From assembly GCA_022009915.1 (NCBI GenBank), contig CP091730.1, positions 1,612,001 through 1,676,000 on the forward strand: a DNA stretch of 64,000 bases. Direction: 5' to 3'. This DNA comes from Alistipes putredinis. GTDB lineage: Bacteria > Bacteroidota > Bacteroidia > Bacteroidales > Rikenellaceae. The translations under genes and the position numbers were made by a program. Positions 33,215-43,649 of the stretch are shown here, piece after piece. How positions within the stretch are numbered: the stretch's first letter is position 1; each line of letters begins with the position of its first letter. The notes below the pieces were generated by a model. That model saw only the letters and a program-made list of their open reading frames with translations, did not search any database and was not told the origin of the DNA.

Positions 33215-35636
33215 ATGAAACAACTTAAACTTCTGATTCCAATAATCGCCGTTCTGATTACGGCATGTTCTACATCTCCCGACGAGAGGAAGGTGAATGA
33301 AAAATCCCTATCCGGACGGCATCACAGTCATAACACAAGTACCGTCGGTATTTTCACCGTCTGCTGTCGAATTCGAAATTGACATATGGACCAGCGACGT
33401 ATGGTCCGCACAGGTCCAATCCGACCGGCCGGTGAATTGGATTGACCTTACGGAAGATTGGGGCGAGGTGGGATACGGCAAGATAAAATTCAGCTTGTCG
33501 GCGAACACCGGTTTCGATTCGCGCTCGACGACAATACTCATAACAGCCGGCGAATACACGAAAGAGATTACCGTCACCCAGAATCAGAACAACTCCATTT
33601 CGGTCTCTGCAAGCGAATTTACAGTTCCGAGCACTGGGCAAAGAATCGAGATAGAGGTGGCGTCGAACCTCGACTACGACATCATCATTCCGGATGATGC
33701 TACGTGGATAACGAGAGTAGAGGAGAACACCAAAGCTCTCGAACGGACTTCGCTCAAATTCGACGCGGCCGCAAACGACACCTACATGCCCCGCCATGCG
33801 GTAATCGTTTTGAGGACCGAGGAGGAAGACGATGTGGAAATAACCGTAAACCAGCTCCGCAATGTCGATTTGCTCGTTTCCCAGCCCGACACTGTCAGAT
33901 TGAACACGTCGGACACCACCTTCGTAATGGAAATTTCCACCAATCTCGAATATACCGTCTCTCTGACGCCTGTATCATGGCTGACAATGCAGGAGCAAAC
34001 ACGCGCGTTAGTGTCGGCCTCATACGTCTTCACGGCCGAAGAAAAACGCCAAAAAGCATGCGCCGCACAGAGCCTTGTAATCGAAGCCGACTCGGCGGAA
34101 TTCAGCCGTAGAATAATCATCGAGCAGAGCGGCCCCAACGACGAGCGGCTGGCGCTCGAACGCAACTCTCTGATGACGATTTTTCGAAGCCACAGGCGGC
34201 AGCGAATACTGGACCAAGTATACGAACTGGGGCAGCGACGAACCGGTTTCCAAATGGTACGGAATAACCGCGGATGCGAACGGTTTCGTAAAGACCATAT
34301 CGCTTGCCAACAACAATATACAGGGCAAGATTCCCGACGAAATAGGCAACTTCCGCTCTCTTACCACTTTAAGATTGAACGGCAACAACATGCGCGGGTC
34401 GATTCCGGATACGATTTGGACGATTCCGACTATAACCGGCGTTTATCTGCAAAACAACAATTTTTTTCGGGTCTGCTGCCGCACAAAGCCACCTCGATAG
34501 AGAATCTCCGGTATCTCAATCTAACCAACAACAAACTGCGCGACGGAATAACTCCGGATTTCATGACCCACAAATACTTCAAATCGTGGAGCCTGCAACC
34601 GCAAAAATCCGGATATGCCGTCACCGAACAATGGGACGACCCCAACGACCCAATTCATGCCGACGGTGAAGTGGAGATTTATCAAAAGGCGACAAAAGGC
34701 AAGGGTGTCAATATATTCCTCACATGCGACGGGTATACGGCCCTTAACAATTCGGTGGGCGGAACGGCCGAGAGACGCATGAAACTGGCTGCCGAAGCCT
34801 TCTTCGCGGTTGAGCCGTACAAATCGCTGCGAGACTATTTCAATATTTATATAGTGTATGCGCACTCGCAACTCGCCGGTATCTCGATTAACGGAGGGCT
34901 TTCGTACAGCAGGTTCGGCGCGGCACAAGCGGACCAGTCCAAAACCAACATGTCAGCCAACTGCGACTATGTATTCTCGTTCGTAGTCAAGGCTACGGGC
35001 ATTCAGAGCGCATCCACATCGCTCATTATGCTGGTCGCCAACAGCTCGATTTACGGCGGAACATGCTGGATGTATGCCACAGGAGGCGCAGTCGGTATAA
35101 CTCCGGCCTGCGATTCATTCGAACCGGTTCTCAGACACGAATGCGGCGGACACGGATTCGCCAAATTGGCGGACGAATACTTCTATTCTGCCAATGGCCG
35201 CGTTACGGAAAGTGCGATGAACGCCAGACGCAATTCGCAGGAAAAATACGGCTGGTACCAGAATGCCGATTTCACCGACGATCCCGAAAAAGTGCTGTGG
35301 AGCAGATTCCTCAAAGACAGCCGCTACGAAGGTACGGTAGGAATATACGAAGGGGCTTTTACATACTATTACGGAGCCTATCGCCCGACGAATACCAGCA
35401 TCATGCGAAGCAATACCGGAGTATTCAACGCTCCGAGCCGCGAATCCATCTACAAGAACATCATGTCGAAGGCGTTCGACGACTGGACATACGACTACGA
35501 AGAGTTCGTAGAATTCGATATCAAGTCCGGGAGCATATCCGCCTCGGCTCCATCGCTTTTGGAAATGGTACCTGAACCTGAACTTCCGCCACTCGGCGAG
35601 CCGGTGGTAATAGACAGGGCGCCGATAATAGAGTAG
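33215..35636 (+). CDS. Lipoprotein with BACON repeats, leucine-rich repeats and an M64-type peptidase domain, frameshifted
   Basis: Multi-domain surface protein, about 800 codons. The signal ends in the lipobox ITAC. Residues of roughly 30-320 form three BACON-like domains, ending in strands such as ITVTQNQN and IIIEQSG. A short plant-type leucine-rich repeat section follows, read in another frame at 34185-34470, with SLANNNIQGKIPDEIGNF and LRLNGNNMRGSIPD. The C-terminal 380 residues match peptidase family M64 (IgA-peptidase type), with the zinc motif RHECGGHGFAKLADEY. Frames change near 33297, 34180 and 34475. M64 enzymes include an IgA1 protease, so a host or microbial glycoprotein target is possible; the target here is unknown. 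Confidence 0.82.
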
Positions 35637-35653
35637 AGCAACTCCGAATGTAC

Positions 35654-35686
35654 AGTAAACGCACGAATGAAATTCGTGCGTTTACT
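35654..35686. terminator. Bidirectional terminator between the M64 gene and miaA
   Basis: A perfect 15-base inverted repeat (AGTAAACGCACGAAT and its complement) with a three-base loop lies between two convergent genes, slightly overlapping the miaA stop. Confidence 0.85.
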
Positions 35687-36593
35687 ATTTGTTTTCCTCT
35701 ATATACGATATTATCCCGCCGATGTTTTCCGGCGCAAACCACCGTATTCGTTCGTCTCTCCCAAACCAAGTCATCTGCCGTTTCGCATAGCGTCTGGAAT
35801 TACGCTTTATGAGTTCAACGGCCTCATCCAATGATGACATTCCGTCGAAATAATCGAACAACTCCTTGTAGCCCACCGTCTGCAAGGATTTCAGATTGCG
35901 ATACGGATAAAGCGCACGCGCTTCCTCTACGAGCCCTTCTCGCAGCATCATATCCACTCGGTCGTTTATTCTCCGGTAAAAGGCTCCTCGCGAGGTCTCT
36001 GTACACCGATTTTTGACAACATCGAAATCGCGCCGTCTGACAGTCCCCTTTCTGAATTCCGAATAAGGCCGCGAGGTTTGCAAACAGACCTCCACCGCTC
36101 TCGATACTCGCGCAGGATTTCGTTTGTCCACTATATTGTAATATTCAGGATCCAATACGCGCAGCCGCTCGACCAAGGCATCGAGGCCGTTTTCCTGCAA
36201 CTCCGTCCTAATTCTGCTTCTAAGTTCCATATCGGCATCGGGCAAATCGTCCATGCCGTCGCAAAGCGCGTCTATATAGAGCCCTGCACCCCCCACGGCG
36301 ATAACGGCCGAGTACCTCTCGAAAAGTTCGTCGAGCTTTTGCAATGCCTGCCTTTCGAAGGTCGCGCAATTATAGTGCATGTTTATGTCGATACAAGCAA
36401 TAAAATGATGCTTAACCTGTTGCAACTGTTCGTCGCTCGGCTGGGCCGTGCCTATTTTCATTCCCTTGTATACCTGTCGGGAATCGGTGGATATTATTTC
36501 GGTGCCGTAATGCAGCGCCAAAGCTATGCCCAAATCCGTTTTGCCGCAACCCGTCGGACCGGCAATTACAACCAGCCGGCGATTAGTATTCAT
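35685..36593 (-). CDS. miaA: tRNA dimethylallyltransferase
   Basis: Adds a dimethylallyl group to A37 of tRNAs reading UNN codons. The P-loop is VVIAGPTGCGKTDLG, followed by ISTDSRQVYKGMKIGTAQP and VGGAGLYIDALCDG, all family signatures. The frame is open throughout, but the stretch FDVVKNRCTETSRGAFYRR is scrambled. Removing three single bases gives KIGVQRPREELYRR, which fits the family, so three insertions restore the frame by chance. The ATG at 36593 gives MNTNRRLVVIAGPTG and overlaps the stop of the upstream gene. Confidence 0.93.
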   Translation of the reverse strand: MNTNRRLVVIAGPTGCGKTDLGIALALHYGTEIISTDSRQVYKGMKIGTAQPSDEQLQQVKHHFIACIDINMHYNCATFERQALQKLDELFERYSAVIAVGGAGLYIDALCDGMDDLPDADMELRSRIRTELQENGLDALVERLRVLDPEYYNIVDKRNPARVSRAVEVCLQTSRPYSEFRKGTVRRRDFDVVKNRCTETSRGAFYRRINDRVDMMLREGLVEEARALYPYRNLKSLQTVGYKELFDYFDGMSSLDEAVELIKRNSRRYAKRQMTWFGRDERIRWFAPENIGGIISYIEENK

Positions 36594-37105
36594 CGTCCGA
36601 AAAGTCGTCATCCTCGCCGTATCCGCCGAAATCGTCGAACTCCTCCATGACTTCATCGAATATCGAACTCGAACGGCCTATGTCTTCCGAAGCCTCGAAT
36701 TGATCCGACGGCTCCGCTACCGAAAGTGTAACACGAGGATAATGCACATTGTCATCCTGTTTTTGCTTCAATTAATTCCAGATAATAGGCTCTGTCCGAA
36801 AGCATGTCGAATACATAGATAAGCCTGTCCTTATTCTTGTGTATTATCTGACCGAGCGATACGGACGACATGGCGCGAGGAGTAAAACTCTCGGTCTCGC
36901 CCATGTCGGCAAGCGTAAATTCGTCGAGTTTGTTCCAAGAAGCATCGGAGGTGAAAAATGAAGCCATGACGCCGGAGTCATACTTCAAGTCCTCACATAT
37001 AAAATTATTGAAATCAAGCAGATTCATATCGTATGGAACTTCATACTCTCTTATGAATCCGTCGTTTTCATCGCTAAGCATTCTGAATTTGAATATCATC
37101 GACAT
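36583..37105 (-). CDS. pRiA4b ORF-3-like conserved protein, one frameshift
   Basis: Conserved Bacteroidetes protein related to the plasmid pRiA4b ORF-3 (IS1096 passenger) family; function unknown. It starts MIFKFRMLSDENDGFIREYEV and has MASFFTSDASWNK, DRLIYVFDMLSDRAYYLEL. After a frame change near 36768, where one A removed joins LEL to LKQKQDD, it ends in an acidic tail with EEFDDFGGYGEDDDF. Despite the family name there is no transposon here; the gene is a normal neighbour of miaA in this group, overlapping its start. Confidence 0.72.
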
Positions 37106-37144
37106 GGTTCGAATATTTTTGATTGTACAAATATAGTTAAAGGA

Positions 37145-38147
37145 TTATATATTCGATAAAAATTTCATCGTGTCCTCGCCGTCGGGATAATCCGTCAGAG
37201 ACGGGTTTTGGCTCTGTCCGAAATCAACGCGTCGAGAATGATTCAAGCGTCCTTCTACGCACTGAATCGAGTTGTCGTTCTCCACGAGCCAGTCGGCGAC
37301 CTTTGGCAAAGAGTCGTAAAACACGTAGTTTACTTGGCTTATGGCCTCCGGAAAGCCGCCGCGCTCCACCATAACCCGGCATCCGCAATCCGTAAAGCAC
37401 TCTCCATTCATTTCAAGTACTGCTTTAAGTTGCGTATAATTATTGACGATTTTTTTGTTTATATGTTCAGTACAATTTATTGAACGTACCACATTTGAAA
37501 TATCGTATCCGTTCGGCAGAAACAGCAGACCCACATTGCGGCACCCGAGGCCGGAATAGGACGTAATATCTTCCGCAAGTCCGGCAATCTCTTCGTCGCT
37601 TTCCGTTCCGTCCAAAACGGCGACCGAGCAGCGATTGCCGCGAAGCAGCATCGGAATACCTTCGTACTTCTGCCTGAACAATCGCACGGCATTGTCTCCG
37701 CCCATTGCGACGAGAGCATCCGGTTTTTACGCTGCCGTCGTAAAAAGTCTATCGGAATGTCAGGACATATATCTTTCAATATACCAATTATGTATCCAAT
37801 CAGTACGGAATCTTTGCTCGAAGTCTTGACTACTGCCCTGTGTCCGCTCGCTAACACGCACATCAAGTCGAAAAAGCCGACCATCGGAATGTTTCCCGCC
37901 ATGATTACGAGCACTTTTTTTTCGCACTCGCTCTCCGAATAGCCGCTCAACCATTCATAGAGCTTATCCGCATCAAGCATCTGGGTGCAAACGGATTCTA
38001 TCTGATGTCTTATATCATACTCGGTGAACCATGGATTTTTCAGCCACCGCCTTCCGAACAATCTGCCCGAAAGACTTATCCGCAACGGCAGCACCGAGCA
38101 TTTGACCGAACCGAGAAAAAGACGAATATGGATTTATCCTTTGTCAT
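37145..38147 (-). CDS. LuxC-type acyl-CoA reductase, frameshifted
   Basis: Acyl-CoA reductase of the LuxC family, which reduces fatty acyl-CoA to aldehyde with NADPH. Recognisable stretches include NPWFTEYDIRHQIESV, VLVIMAGNIPMVGFFDLMCV, GHRAVVKTSSKDSVLIGY, and ITSYSGLGCRNVGLLFLPNG with the likely catalytic Cys. The C-terminal part has KAVLEMNGECFTDCGCRVM. Frames change near 37710 and in the N-terminal 50 residues (38020-38100), whose reconstruction is approximate. No luxD, luxE or luciferase gene is near, so light emission is not implied. It diverges from kdsB. Confidence 0.8.
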
Positions 38148-38214
38148 GGAGGAAAAAATTATGGAATTTTGGCAAATCTTTTTCATATTTTTGTATTCCT
38201 AAACATTCATCCGT

Positions 38215-38967
38215 ATGAAATTCGTAGCAATAATACCGGCCCGGTACTCCTCGTCGCGTTTTCCGGGCAAACCGCTGGCGGACATAAAGGGCAAGACGAT
38301 GATTCGCCGCGTCTATGAACGCACGAGCATGGTTTTCGAGCATTGTTGGGTTGCGACCGACGATGCGCGTATAGAAAACGAAGTAAGAAGTTTCGGCGGC
38401 AATGTCGCCATGACCTCTTCCGACCATAAAAGCGGCACCGACCGCTGCGCCGAGGCTCTGGGCATAGCGGAAAAGCAATCGGGCATAAGTTTTGATGTCG
38501 TGGTAAACGTTCAAGGCGACGAGCCGTTCATTTCCACGGAACAGCTTGCGACCGTCAAATCGCTGTTCGACGACCCTGCGACACAAATAGCGACGCTTGT
38601 AAAAGCCTTTTTCCGAAAGCGAAGACATTTTTTCAACCCCAATTCGCCCAAGGTCGTGATTTCGAACAGCGGCAATGCACTGTATTTCAGCAGGTCCGTA
38701 ATTCCTCACCTGAGAGGAGTGCAGACTTCCGAATGGCAGCGCACGCATACCTATTATAAGCATATAGGTCTGTACGCATACCGTAGCGAAGTTCTCGCCC
38801 GCATAACCCGACTGCCGCAAAGCGTGCTCGAAAAAAAGCCGAATCGCTGGAACATGCTGCGCTGGATAGAAAACGGATACGACATAAAGGTCGGCATCAC
38901 GAACTCGGAATCCGTTGCGATAGACACGCCGGAAGATTTGCAGCGGGTTTTGGATATGCTGGCATAA
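38215..38967 (+). CDS. kdsB: CMP-KDO synthetase (3-deoxy-manno-octulosonate cytidylyltransferase)
   Basis: Activates KDO with CTP for lipopolysaccharide core synthesis. The start AIIPARYSSSRFPGKPL and the motif VVVNVQGDEPFI are diagnostic. The frame is open end to end, but two stretches are scrambled. AFFRKRRHFFNPNSPKV becomes PFSESEDIFNPNSPKV when one A and two T are removed, and LEKKPNRWNMLRWIENGY becomes LEKAESLEQLRWIENGY when two A and one T are removed. In each case three insertions happen to keep frame. The corrected length of 248 is normal. Confidence 0.93.
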   Translation: MKFVAIIPARYSSSRFPGKPLADIKGKTMIRRVYERTSMVFEHCWVATDDARIENEVRSFGGNVAMTSSDHKSGTDRCAEALGIAEKQSGISFDVVVNVQGDEPFISTEQLATVKSLFDDPATQIATLVKAFFRKRRHFFNPNSPKVVISNSGNALYFSRSVIPHLRGVQTSEWQRTHTYYKHIGLYAYRSEVLARITRLPQSVLEKKPNRWNMLRWIENGYDIKVGITNSESVAIDTPEDLQRVLDMLA

Positions 38968-38969
38968 AA

Positions 38970-39001
38970 TTTTGATGTTAAGAAAGTAAATCATATCTTT
39001 G
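38970..39001 (+). promoter_or_regulatory. Bacteroidetes-type promoter of rho
   Basis: TTTTG at 38970-38974 and TATCTTTG at 38994-39001 are separated by 19 bases, an ideal match to the consensus, starting directly after the kdsB stop and 65 bases before the rho start. Confidence 0.75.
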
Positions 39002-39066
39002 TCTTTCGAAAAAAATCATATTCAATCGCCGAATCGGCGACACTTTCAACGAATCAAATATTCTTT

Positions 39067-40641
39067 ATGCAGGACATAGCATCACTGGAAGGCAAGAGCC
39101 TGTCCGAATTGCGGGAAATAGGTAAAAACTCTGGGTATCAGAGGGCAGATGAACAAAAAGGAACTTACCAACCGAATTATCGAACTCGTTCAGGCATCGA
39201 CTCCCGAAGCGGAAAGGCTCCGCAGCAGCCACAACCTAAAAACGCGGCCGAAGGCCGAAAAATAGCATACGAAAAAGTTTCGGCGCAAAAAGACGCGACA
39301 CAGGAAACACCTGCCGCACAGACAGCAGCCGAACCGAAGGAACCATCCGTGCAGAATGAACCGGAACGGCAACAGCCGACACCGACACCTTCGATAGAAC
39401 AACGGCCGGTAGCGACAGGCAAAAAGCACATCCGCAAGTCCAAAAACGCTCCGCAGCAAGTCTCGAACGAAGAGCCGCAACCAGCCAAGACAGCGAAAGA
39501 GGAGCAGCCGGCCGAAGATTTTCTGGGCGAAGTGGAGGGCGAAGGAGTGTTGGAGATAATGCCCGACGGATACGGATTCCTGCGTTCGGCCGATTACAAC
39601 TATCTCAACTCGCCTGACGACATATACGTATCGCCGTCACAAATCAAACTCTTCGGTCTCAAACCCGGAGACACCGTTCTTGGAACAATCCGTCCGCCAA
39701 AAGAGGGCGAGAAATACTTCCCGCTGGTAAAGGTGACACTCGTGAACGGGCTCTCTCCCGATGCCATACGCGACCGCGTGCAGTTCGAATACATGACGCC
39801 GCTGTTCCCCAGCGAGAAATTCTGTCTGACGGGCAACGGACACAATAATCTCTCAACCCGTGTGGTAGACCTCTTTTTCGCCAATAGGCAAAGGACAGCG
39901 CGGACTCATAGTGGCGCAGCCCAAAAACCGGAAAGACGGTGTTGCTGCAAAAACATAGCCAACGCCATAGCCGACAACCACCCCGAGGTGTACATGATAG
40001 TGCTGCTCATCGACGAACGTCCGGAGGAGGTAACCGAAATGGCACGCAACGTAAAGGCAGAGGTAATAGCCTCGACGTTCGACGAGCAGGCTTCGCGCCA
40101 TGTCAAGGTAGCCGAAATGGTTCTCGACAAAGCCAAGCGCATGGTCGAATGCGGACACGACGTGGTGATATTCCTCGATTCGATCACTCGCCTGGCACGC
40201 GCCTACAACTCGGTGCAGCCCGCTTCGGGCAAGGTGCTCTCGGGCGGTGTGGACGCCAATGCGTTGCACAAGCCCAAACGCTTCTTCGGAGCGGCAAGAA
40301 ATACGGAGGAGCGCGGCTCTCTGACAATCATCGCCACGGCGCTCATCGACACCGGTTCGAAAATGGACGAGGTGATTTTCGAAGAGTTCAAGGGTACGGG
40401 TAACATGGAGCTGCAACTCGACCGCAAACTCGCCAACAAACGCGTTTATCCGGCTGTCGATGTCATTGCATCGGGTACCCGCCGCGAAGATTTGCTGCTG
40501 AGCAAGGAGGTCCTGCAAAAGACATGGGTGCTTCGTCGCTTCCTTTCGGACATGACATCGGTGGAAGCCATGGAGGAGATAAAGAAACATATGGAGAACA
40601 CCCGCAACAACGAAGAACTGCTGATTTCCATGAACAAATAA
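39067..40641 (+). CDS. rho: Transcription termination factor Rho, with frame-preserving insertions
   Basis: RNA-dependent hexameric ATPase that ends transcription. The Q-loop/Walker B part is clear ([15 protein letters not shown], then [20 protein letters not shown]), as is [21 protein letters not shown], here cited in part. The Walker A region is scrambled: removing one base from each of three homopolymers at 39878-39955 restores [16 protein letters not shown] and [15 protein letters not shown]. The Rho_N segment also runs out of frame at 39130-39265, where [18 protein letters not shown] is readable. As in many Bacteroidetes, a long Pro/Gln/Glu-rich insertion separates Rho_N from the RNA-binding domain. 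Confidence 0.95.
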   Translation: MQDIASLEGKSLSELREIGKNSGYQRADEQKGTYQPNYRTRSGIDSRSGKAPQQPQPKNAAEGRKIAYEKVSAQKDATQETPAAQTAAEPKEPSVQNEPERQQPTPTPSIEQRPVATGKKHIRKSKNAPQQVSNEEPQPAKTAKEEQPAEDFLGEVEGEGVLEIMPDGYGFLRSADYNYLNSPDDIYVSPSQIKLFGLKPGDTVLGTIRPPKEGEKYFPLVKVTLVNGLSPDAIRDRVQFEYMTPLFPSEKFCLTGNGHNNLSTRVVDLFFANRQRTARTHSGAAQKPERRCCCKNIANAIADNHPEVYMIVLLIDERPEEVTEMARNVKAEVIASTFDEQASRHVKVAEMVLDKAKRMVECGHDVVIFLDSITRLARAYNSVQPASGKVLSGGVDANALHKPKRFFGAARNTEERGSLTIIATALIDTGSKMDEVIFEEFKGTGNMELQLDRKLANKRVYPAVDVIASGTRREDLLLSKEVLQKTWVLRRFLSDMTSVEAMEEIKKHMENTRNNEELLISMNK

Positions 40642-40644
40642 GGC

Positions 40645-41418
40645 ATGAAACGTATTTTCATTATCATTGCGGTTTCGCTCGTCGCGAACTGCGGGACGGC
40701 TTTCGGCTGGGGCAGAATGGGACACGACGCCGTCGCCTATATCGCCGAATGCAACCTCACCCCGAAGGCCCTGAAACGGATAACCGAAATTTTGGACGGC
40801 CGTTCGATTGTCTACTACTCGTCGTGGATGGACGATGTTCGCGCCACTCCGCAGTACCGACATACGACATACTGGCACACCGCTCCGGTAAACGAACGTT
40901 TGGAATATGACGACAATCTGCTCACCTCCAAAGGCAACGTGATATATGCACTGGAACTCGTCTTGGACAAGCTCTCGGAGTGGAAGACTTTGGACGATTC
41001 CACGCTCGTCGTTTCGGTTCGCCAGCTCGTTCACATGGTCGGAGACATGCACTGTCCGGTACATGCCAAGCTGCCCGACATAAGCGGCAAATACGACATC
41101 GTGCTTTCCGGCAAGGAGGTTTCGTACCATTCTGTTTGGGATTCGCAAATCATAGAACGCAAGCACAAATGGTACTATACAGAGTGGCAGCAGCAGTTGG
41201 ACCGGTGCACCAAAAAGGAGAAGAAAGCGATAGGCGAGGGCAGTGTAAGGGATTGGTTCCGCGATACGGCGCTCATTACAAGACACGTATACGACAAAGT
41301 GCCGTGCGACAGCGAACAGGGCGCCGATTTCCTGAATGAAATGGCTCCCGTCGCAGAACGGCAGATTCTCAAAGCGGGCTATCGGTTAGCTAAAATTCTG
41401 AACGAAATATTCGGTTAG
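40645..41418 (+). CDS. S1/P1-type zinc nuclease, exported
   Basis: Secreted or periplasmic single-strand nuclease or 3'-nucleotidase. A signal peptide ends at FG before the mature N-terminal Trp of WGRMGHDAVAYIAE, where the Trp and His bind zinc. Further zinc ligands are visible in YYSSWMDDVR, YWHTAPV, VRQLVHMVGDMHCPVHA and YHSVWDSQIIE. The frame is intact at 257 residues. Only three bases separate it from rho, so co-transcription is likely. A strong terminator follows. Confidence 0.9.
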   Translation: MKRIFIIIAVSLVANCGTAFGWGRMGHDAVAYIAECNLTPKALKRITEILDGRSIVYYSSWMDDVRATPQYRHTTYWHTAPVNERLEYDDNLLTSKGNVIYALELVLDKLSEWKTLDDSTLVVSVRQLVHMVGDMHCPVHAKLPDISGKYDIVLSGKEVSYHSVWDSQIIERKHKWYYTEWQQQLDRCTKKEKKAIGEGSVRDWFRDTALITRHVYDKVPCDSEQGADFLNEMAPVAERQILKAGYRLAKILNEIFG

Positions 41419-41435
41419 AGGACCCTGAAAATCAA

Positions 41436-41475
41436 AAATCACCCCTGCCGGAAGCTCTTCCGGCAGGGGTGATTT
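41436..41475. terminator. Bidirectional terminator between nuclease and cysK
   Basis: A perfect 19-base inverted repeat (AAATCACCCCTGCCGGAAG and complement) with a two-base loop lies between convergent genes. Confidence 0.9.
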
Positions 41476-41501
41476 CGTAAAAGTAAGAACACTTCGGAAT
41501 A

Positions 41502-42454
41502 CTACAACGGATACTCCTCGAACGCATAGAGAATTGTGGAGAGGTACCGTTCGCCCGTATCAGGCAATAACGCCACAATCGTTTTACCCTTGTTTTTCCG
41601 CTCTTGCTGCAAGTACGGAAGCCGCCCACACTGCGGCACCGGACGAGATACCGACCAGCAGGCCCTCGCATCCGGCAAAGCTGCCGGCTCGTGCGAATAG
41701 CATCGTCGTTCTCCACCTGCAAAATTTCGTCCACGACACCAGCATTATATATGCGTGGAACGAATCCGGCTCCGATACCCTGAATCTTGTGCGGACCGGG
41801 CTTGCCGCCGGAAAGAACGGGCGAATCCTTCGGTTCCGCCGCAACGATTTTAATATTCGGATTCAGTTCTTTGAGTCTTGCGCCAACGCCGCTGACCGTA
41901 CCTCCGGTTCCGACTCCCGCCACGAAAATATCCACCTTGCCGTCGGTGTCGCGCCAAATCTCCTCGGCAGTCGTCGCTCTGTGCGCGGCAGGATTCGCCG
42001 GATTTTCGAACTGCTGCAATATGACCGCCCCGTCAATCGAGGATTTCAGTTCCTCGGCCTTTTCTATCGCACCTTTCATTCCTGCCGTCCCGGGTGTAAG
42101 AACTATCTCCGCACCCAGCGCACGCAGCAGATTGCGCCTCTCGACACTCATGGTATCGGGCATGGTGAGAATTAGGCGATAACCCTTTATAGCCGACACG
42201 AAAGCGAGCCCAATGCCCGTATTTCCGCTCGTAGGTTCGACAATCGTCGCACCCGTTTTGAGGACTCCGCGCTTTTCGGCATCCTCTATCATCGCCAGCG
42301 CCACACGATCCTTGACGCTGCCTGCCGGATTGAAATATTCGAGTTTGGCCACTACCCGTGCTCCGAGATTGTTTTTTCTTTTCGAAAGCCGACAACTCCA
42401 ACAGCGGAGTGTTGCCCACCAGTTCGGTAAGGCTTTTTTTGCTACTCTGCTCAT
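41502..42454 (-). CDS. cysK: Cysteine synthase A, frameshifted
   Basis: PLP enzyme making cysteine from O-acetylserine and sulfide. The PLP Lys is in [16 protein letters not shown], the substrate loop is [14 protein letters not shown], and the phosphate-binding loop is [13 protein letters not shown]. The C-terminus lies in other frames: [16 protein letters not shown], then [17 protein letters not shown] and the end EEYPL. The N-terminus becomes [21 protein letters not shown] after one A is taken from an A7 run (cited here in part). Changes near 41710, 41600 and 42370 as well. A TATATTTG box lies on this strand about 23 bases upstream. Confidence 0.92.
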
Positions 42455-42511
42455 AATTGTACAAGTTTTTCGGGGGCAAATATAATCTTTGCCCTGCAAT
42501 TTTATTCGGTC

Positions 42512-42544
42512 TTGAACATTAATTTATAAAAATCGCTATCTTTG
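42512..42544 (+). promoter_or_regulatory. Promoter of tRNA-Gly
   Basis: TTG at 42512-42514 and TATCTTTG at 42537-42544 with a 22-base gap; the tRNA begins 13 bases downstream. Confidence 0.55.
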
Positions 42545-42556
42545 TGCCTACGAAAT

Positions 42557-42630
42557 GCGGAAATAGCTCAGTTGGTAGAGCATCGAGCTTCCCAAGCTGA
42601 GGGTCGCGGGTTCGAATCCCGTTTTCCGCT
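42557..42630 (+). tRNA. tRNA-Gly (anticodon CCC) with one extra base in the anticodon stem
   Basis: Acceptor GCGGAAA pairs with TTTCCGC; D arm GCTC/GAGC and T arm GCGGG-TTCGAAT-CCCGT are normal. The anticodon loop is TTCCCAA. The 5' side of the anticodon stem reads TCGAGC where TCAGC would pair fully with GCTGA, so one G appears to be inserted. No CCA encoded. Confidence 0.88.
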
Positions 42631-42637
42631 CACGATT

Positions 42638-42665
42638 GGAAAGGAGCGGACATCCGCTCCTTTTT
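42638..42665 (+). terminator. Terminator after tRNA-Gly
   Basis: GGAAAGGAGCGGA pairs with TCCGCTCCTTTTT, ending in a T run. Confidence 0.85.
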
Positions 42666-42740
42666 CCCGTATTTTTTGAGGAACACCTGTTTCAGACGGC
42701 ATTCGTTCCGCTTCTGGGGCAGCATGGCGAACTACAAAAA

Positions 42741-42780
42741 GAAAATCGGGCAGAGGATAAAGCAACCCTGCCCGATTTTT
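42741..42780 (-). terminator. Terminator after panB
   Basis: AAAATCGGGCAG pairs with CTGCCCGATTTTT around a 15-base loop just beyond the panB stop; the A run on the left gives the T run for the minus strand. Confidence 0.8.
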
Positions 42781-42799
42781 CTTAATGCGCCGAAGTCAA

Positions 42800-43618
42800 T
42801 CAATACTGCTCCTTTTCGTTAGGGAAAGAGCAGTTTTTCACGTCGTCGATATAAGAGGAGAAGGCCTCGGACATGATTCCGTGAAGGTCTGCGTAACGGC
42901 GCAGGAAACGGGGCGAGAACTCGTTGGTGATGCCGAGCATGTCGTGCGCCACGAGCACCTGTCCGTCCACTCCGCCACCGGCGCCTATACCTATTATCGG
43001 AATATGGAGTTCGGAGGCGACGCGCGTGCCCAGCGCTGCGGGAATCTTCTCCAACACGATACCGAAGCAGCCAGCATCTTGAAGCAGGTGCGCATCGCGG
43101 ACTAATTTTTTTCCGCTTCGCCCTGCTCTTTGGCTCTGACGTTGTATGTTCCGTATTTATGTATGGACTGGGGAGTAAGCCCCAGATGCCCCATTACAGG
43201 AATGCCGGCGCAGAGGATTCTCTGCACCGATTCGAGAATCTCCTGACCGCCCTCGATTTTCACGGCATCGGCTTCCGTCTCCTTCATTATGCGTATGGCC
43301 GAGCTGAGTGCCTGTTTGGAGTTGCCCTGATAGGGTTCCGAACGGCAAATCGACGACCACGAGCGCTCTGCGAACAGCCCTCACGACCGAGCGGGCATGA
43401 TAAATCATTTCGTCGAGCGTTATTGGTACGGTGGTTTCGTATCCGGCCATTACGTTGGCAGCCGAATCGCCTACCAGTATGACATCTATTCCGGCGGCAT
43501 CCAGAATGCGGGCCATGGAATAATCGTATGAAGTCAGCATGGCGATTTTCTCGCCGCGCTGTTTCATTTCGCTCAGTCGAAGCGTGGTGACTGCCCGAAG
43601 CGTAGTTTCTGTGGACAT
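42800..43618 (-). CDS. panB: 3-methyl-2-oxobutanoate hydroxymethyltransferase, frameshifted
   Basis: First step of pantothenate synthesis, adding a hydroxymethyl group to ketoisovalerate. Readable motifs are [72 protein letters not shown] and the C-terminal [18 protein letters not shown]. Frames change near 43330 and 43110. The corrected length, about 272, is normal. The RNA methyltransferase gene lies upstream on the same strand, 31 bases away. Confidence 0.93.
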
Positions 43619-43649
43619 TTTTATGCAAAAGTTTAAGAATCCGGCAAAG

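Noticed and set aside
36583..37105. Mobile-element gene, from the family name (IS1096 passenger/pRiA4b ORF-3)
   Set aside because: No transposase or terminal repeats are near; it is a conserved chromosomal gene beside miaA in this group.
37145..38147. Bioluminescence (lux) operon
   Set aside because: Only a LuxC-type reductase is present; no luciferase, LuxD or LuxE genes are found around it.
39853..41286. Long minus-strand open frame of about 477 codons
   Set aside because: Antisense to rho and the S1/P1 nuclease, both certain genes.
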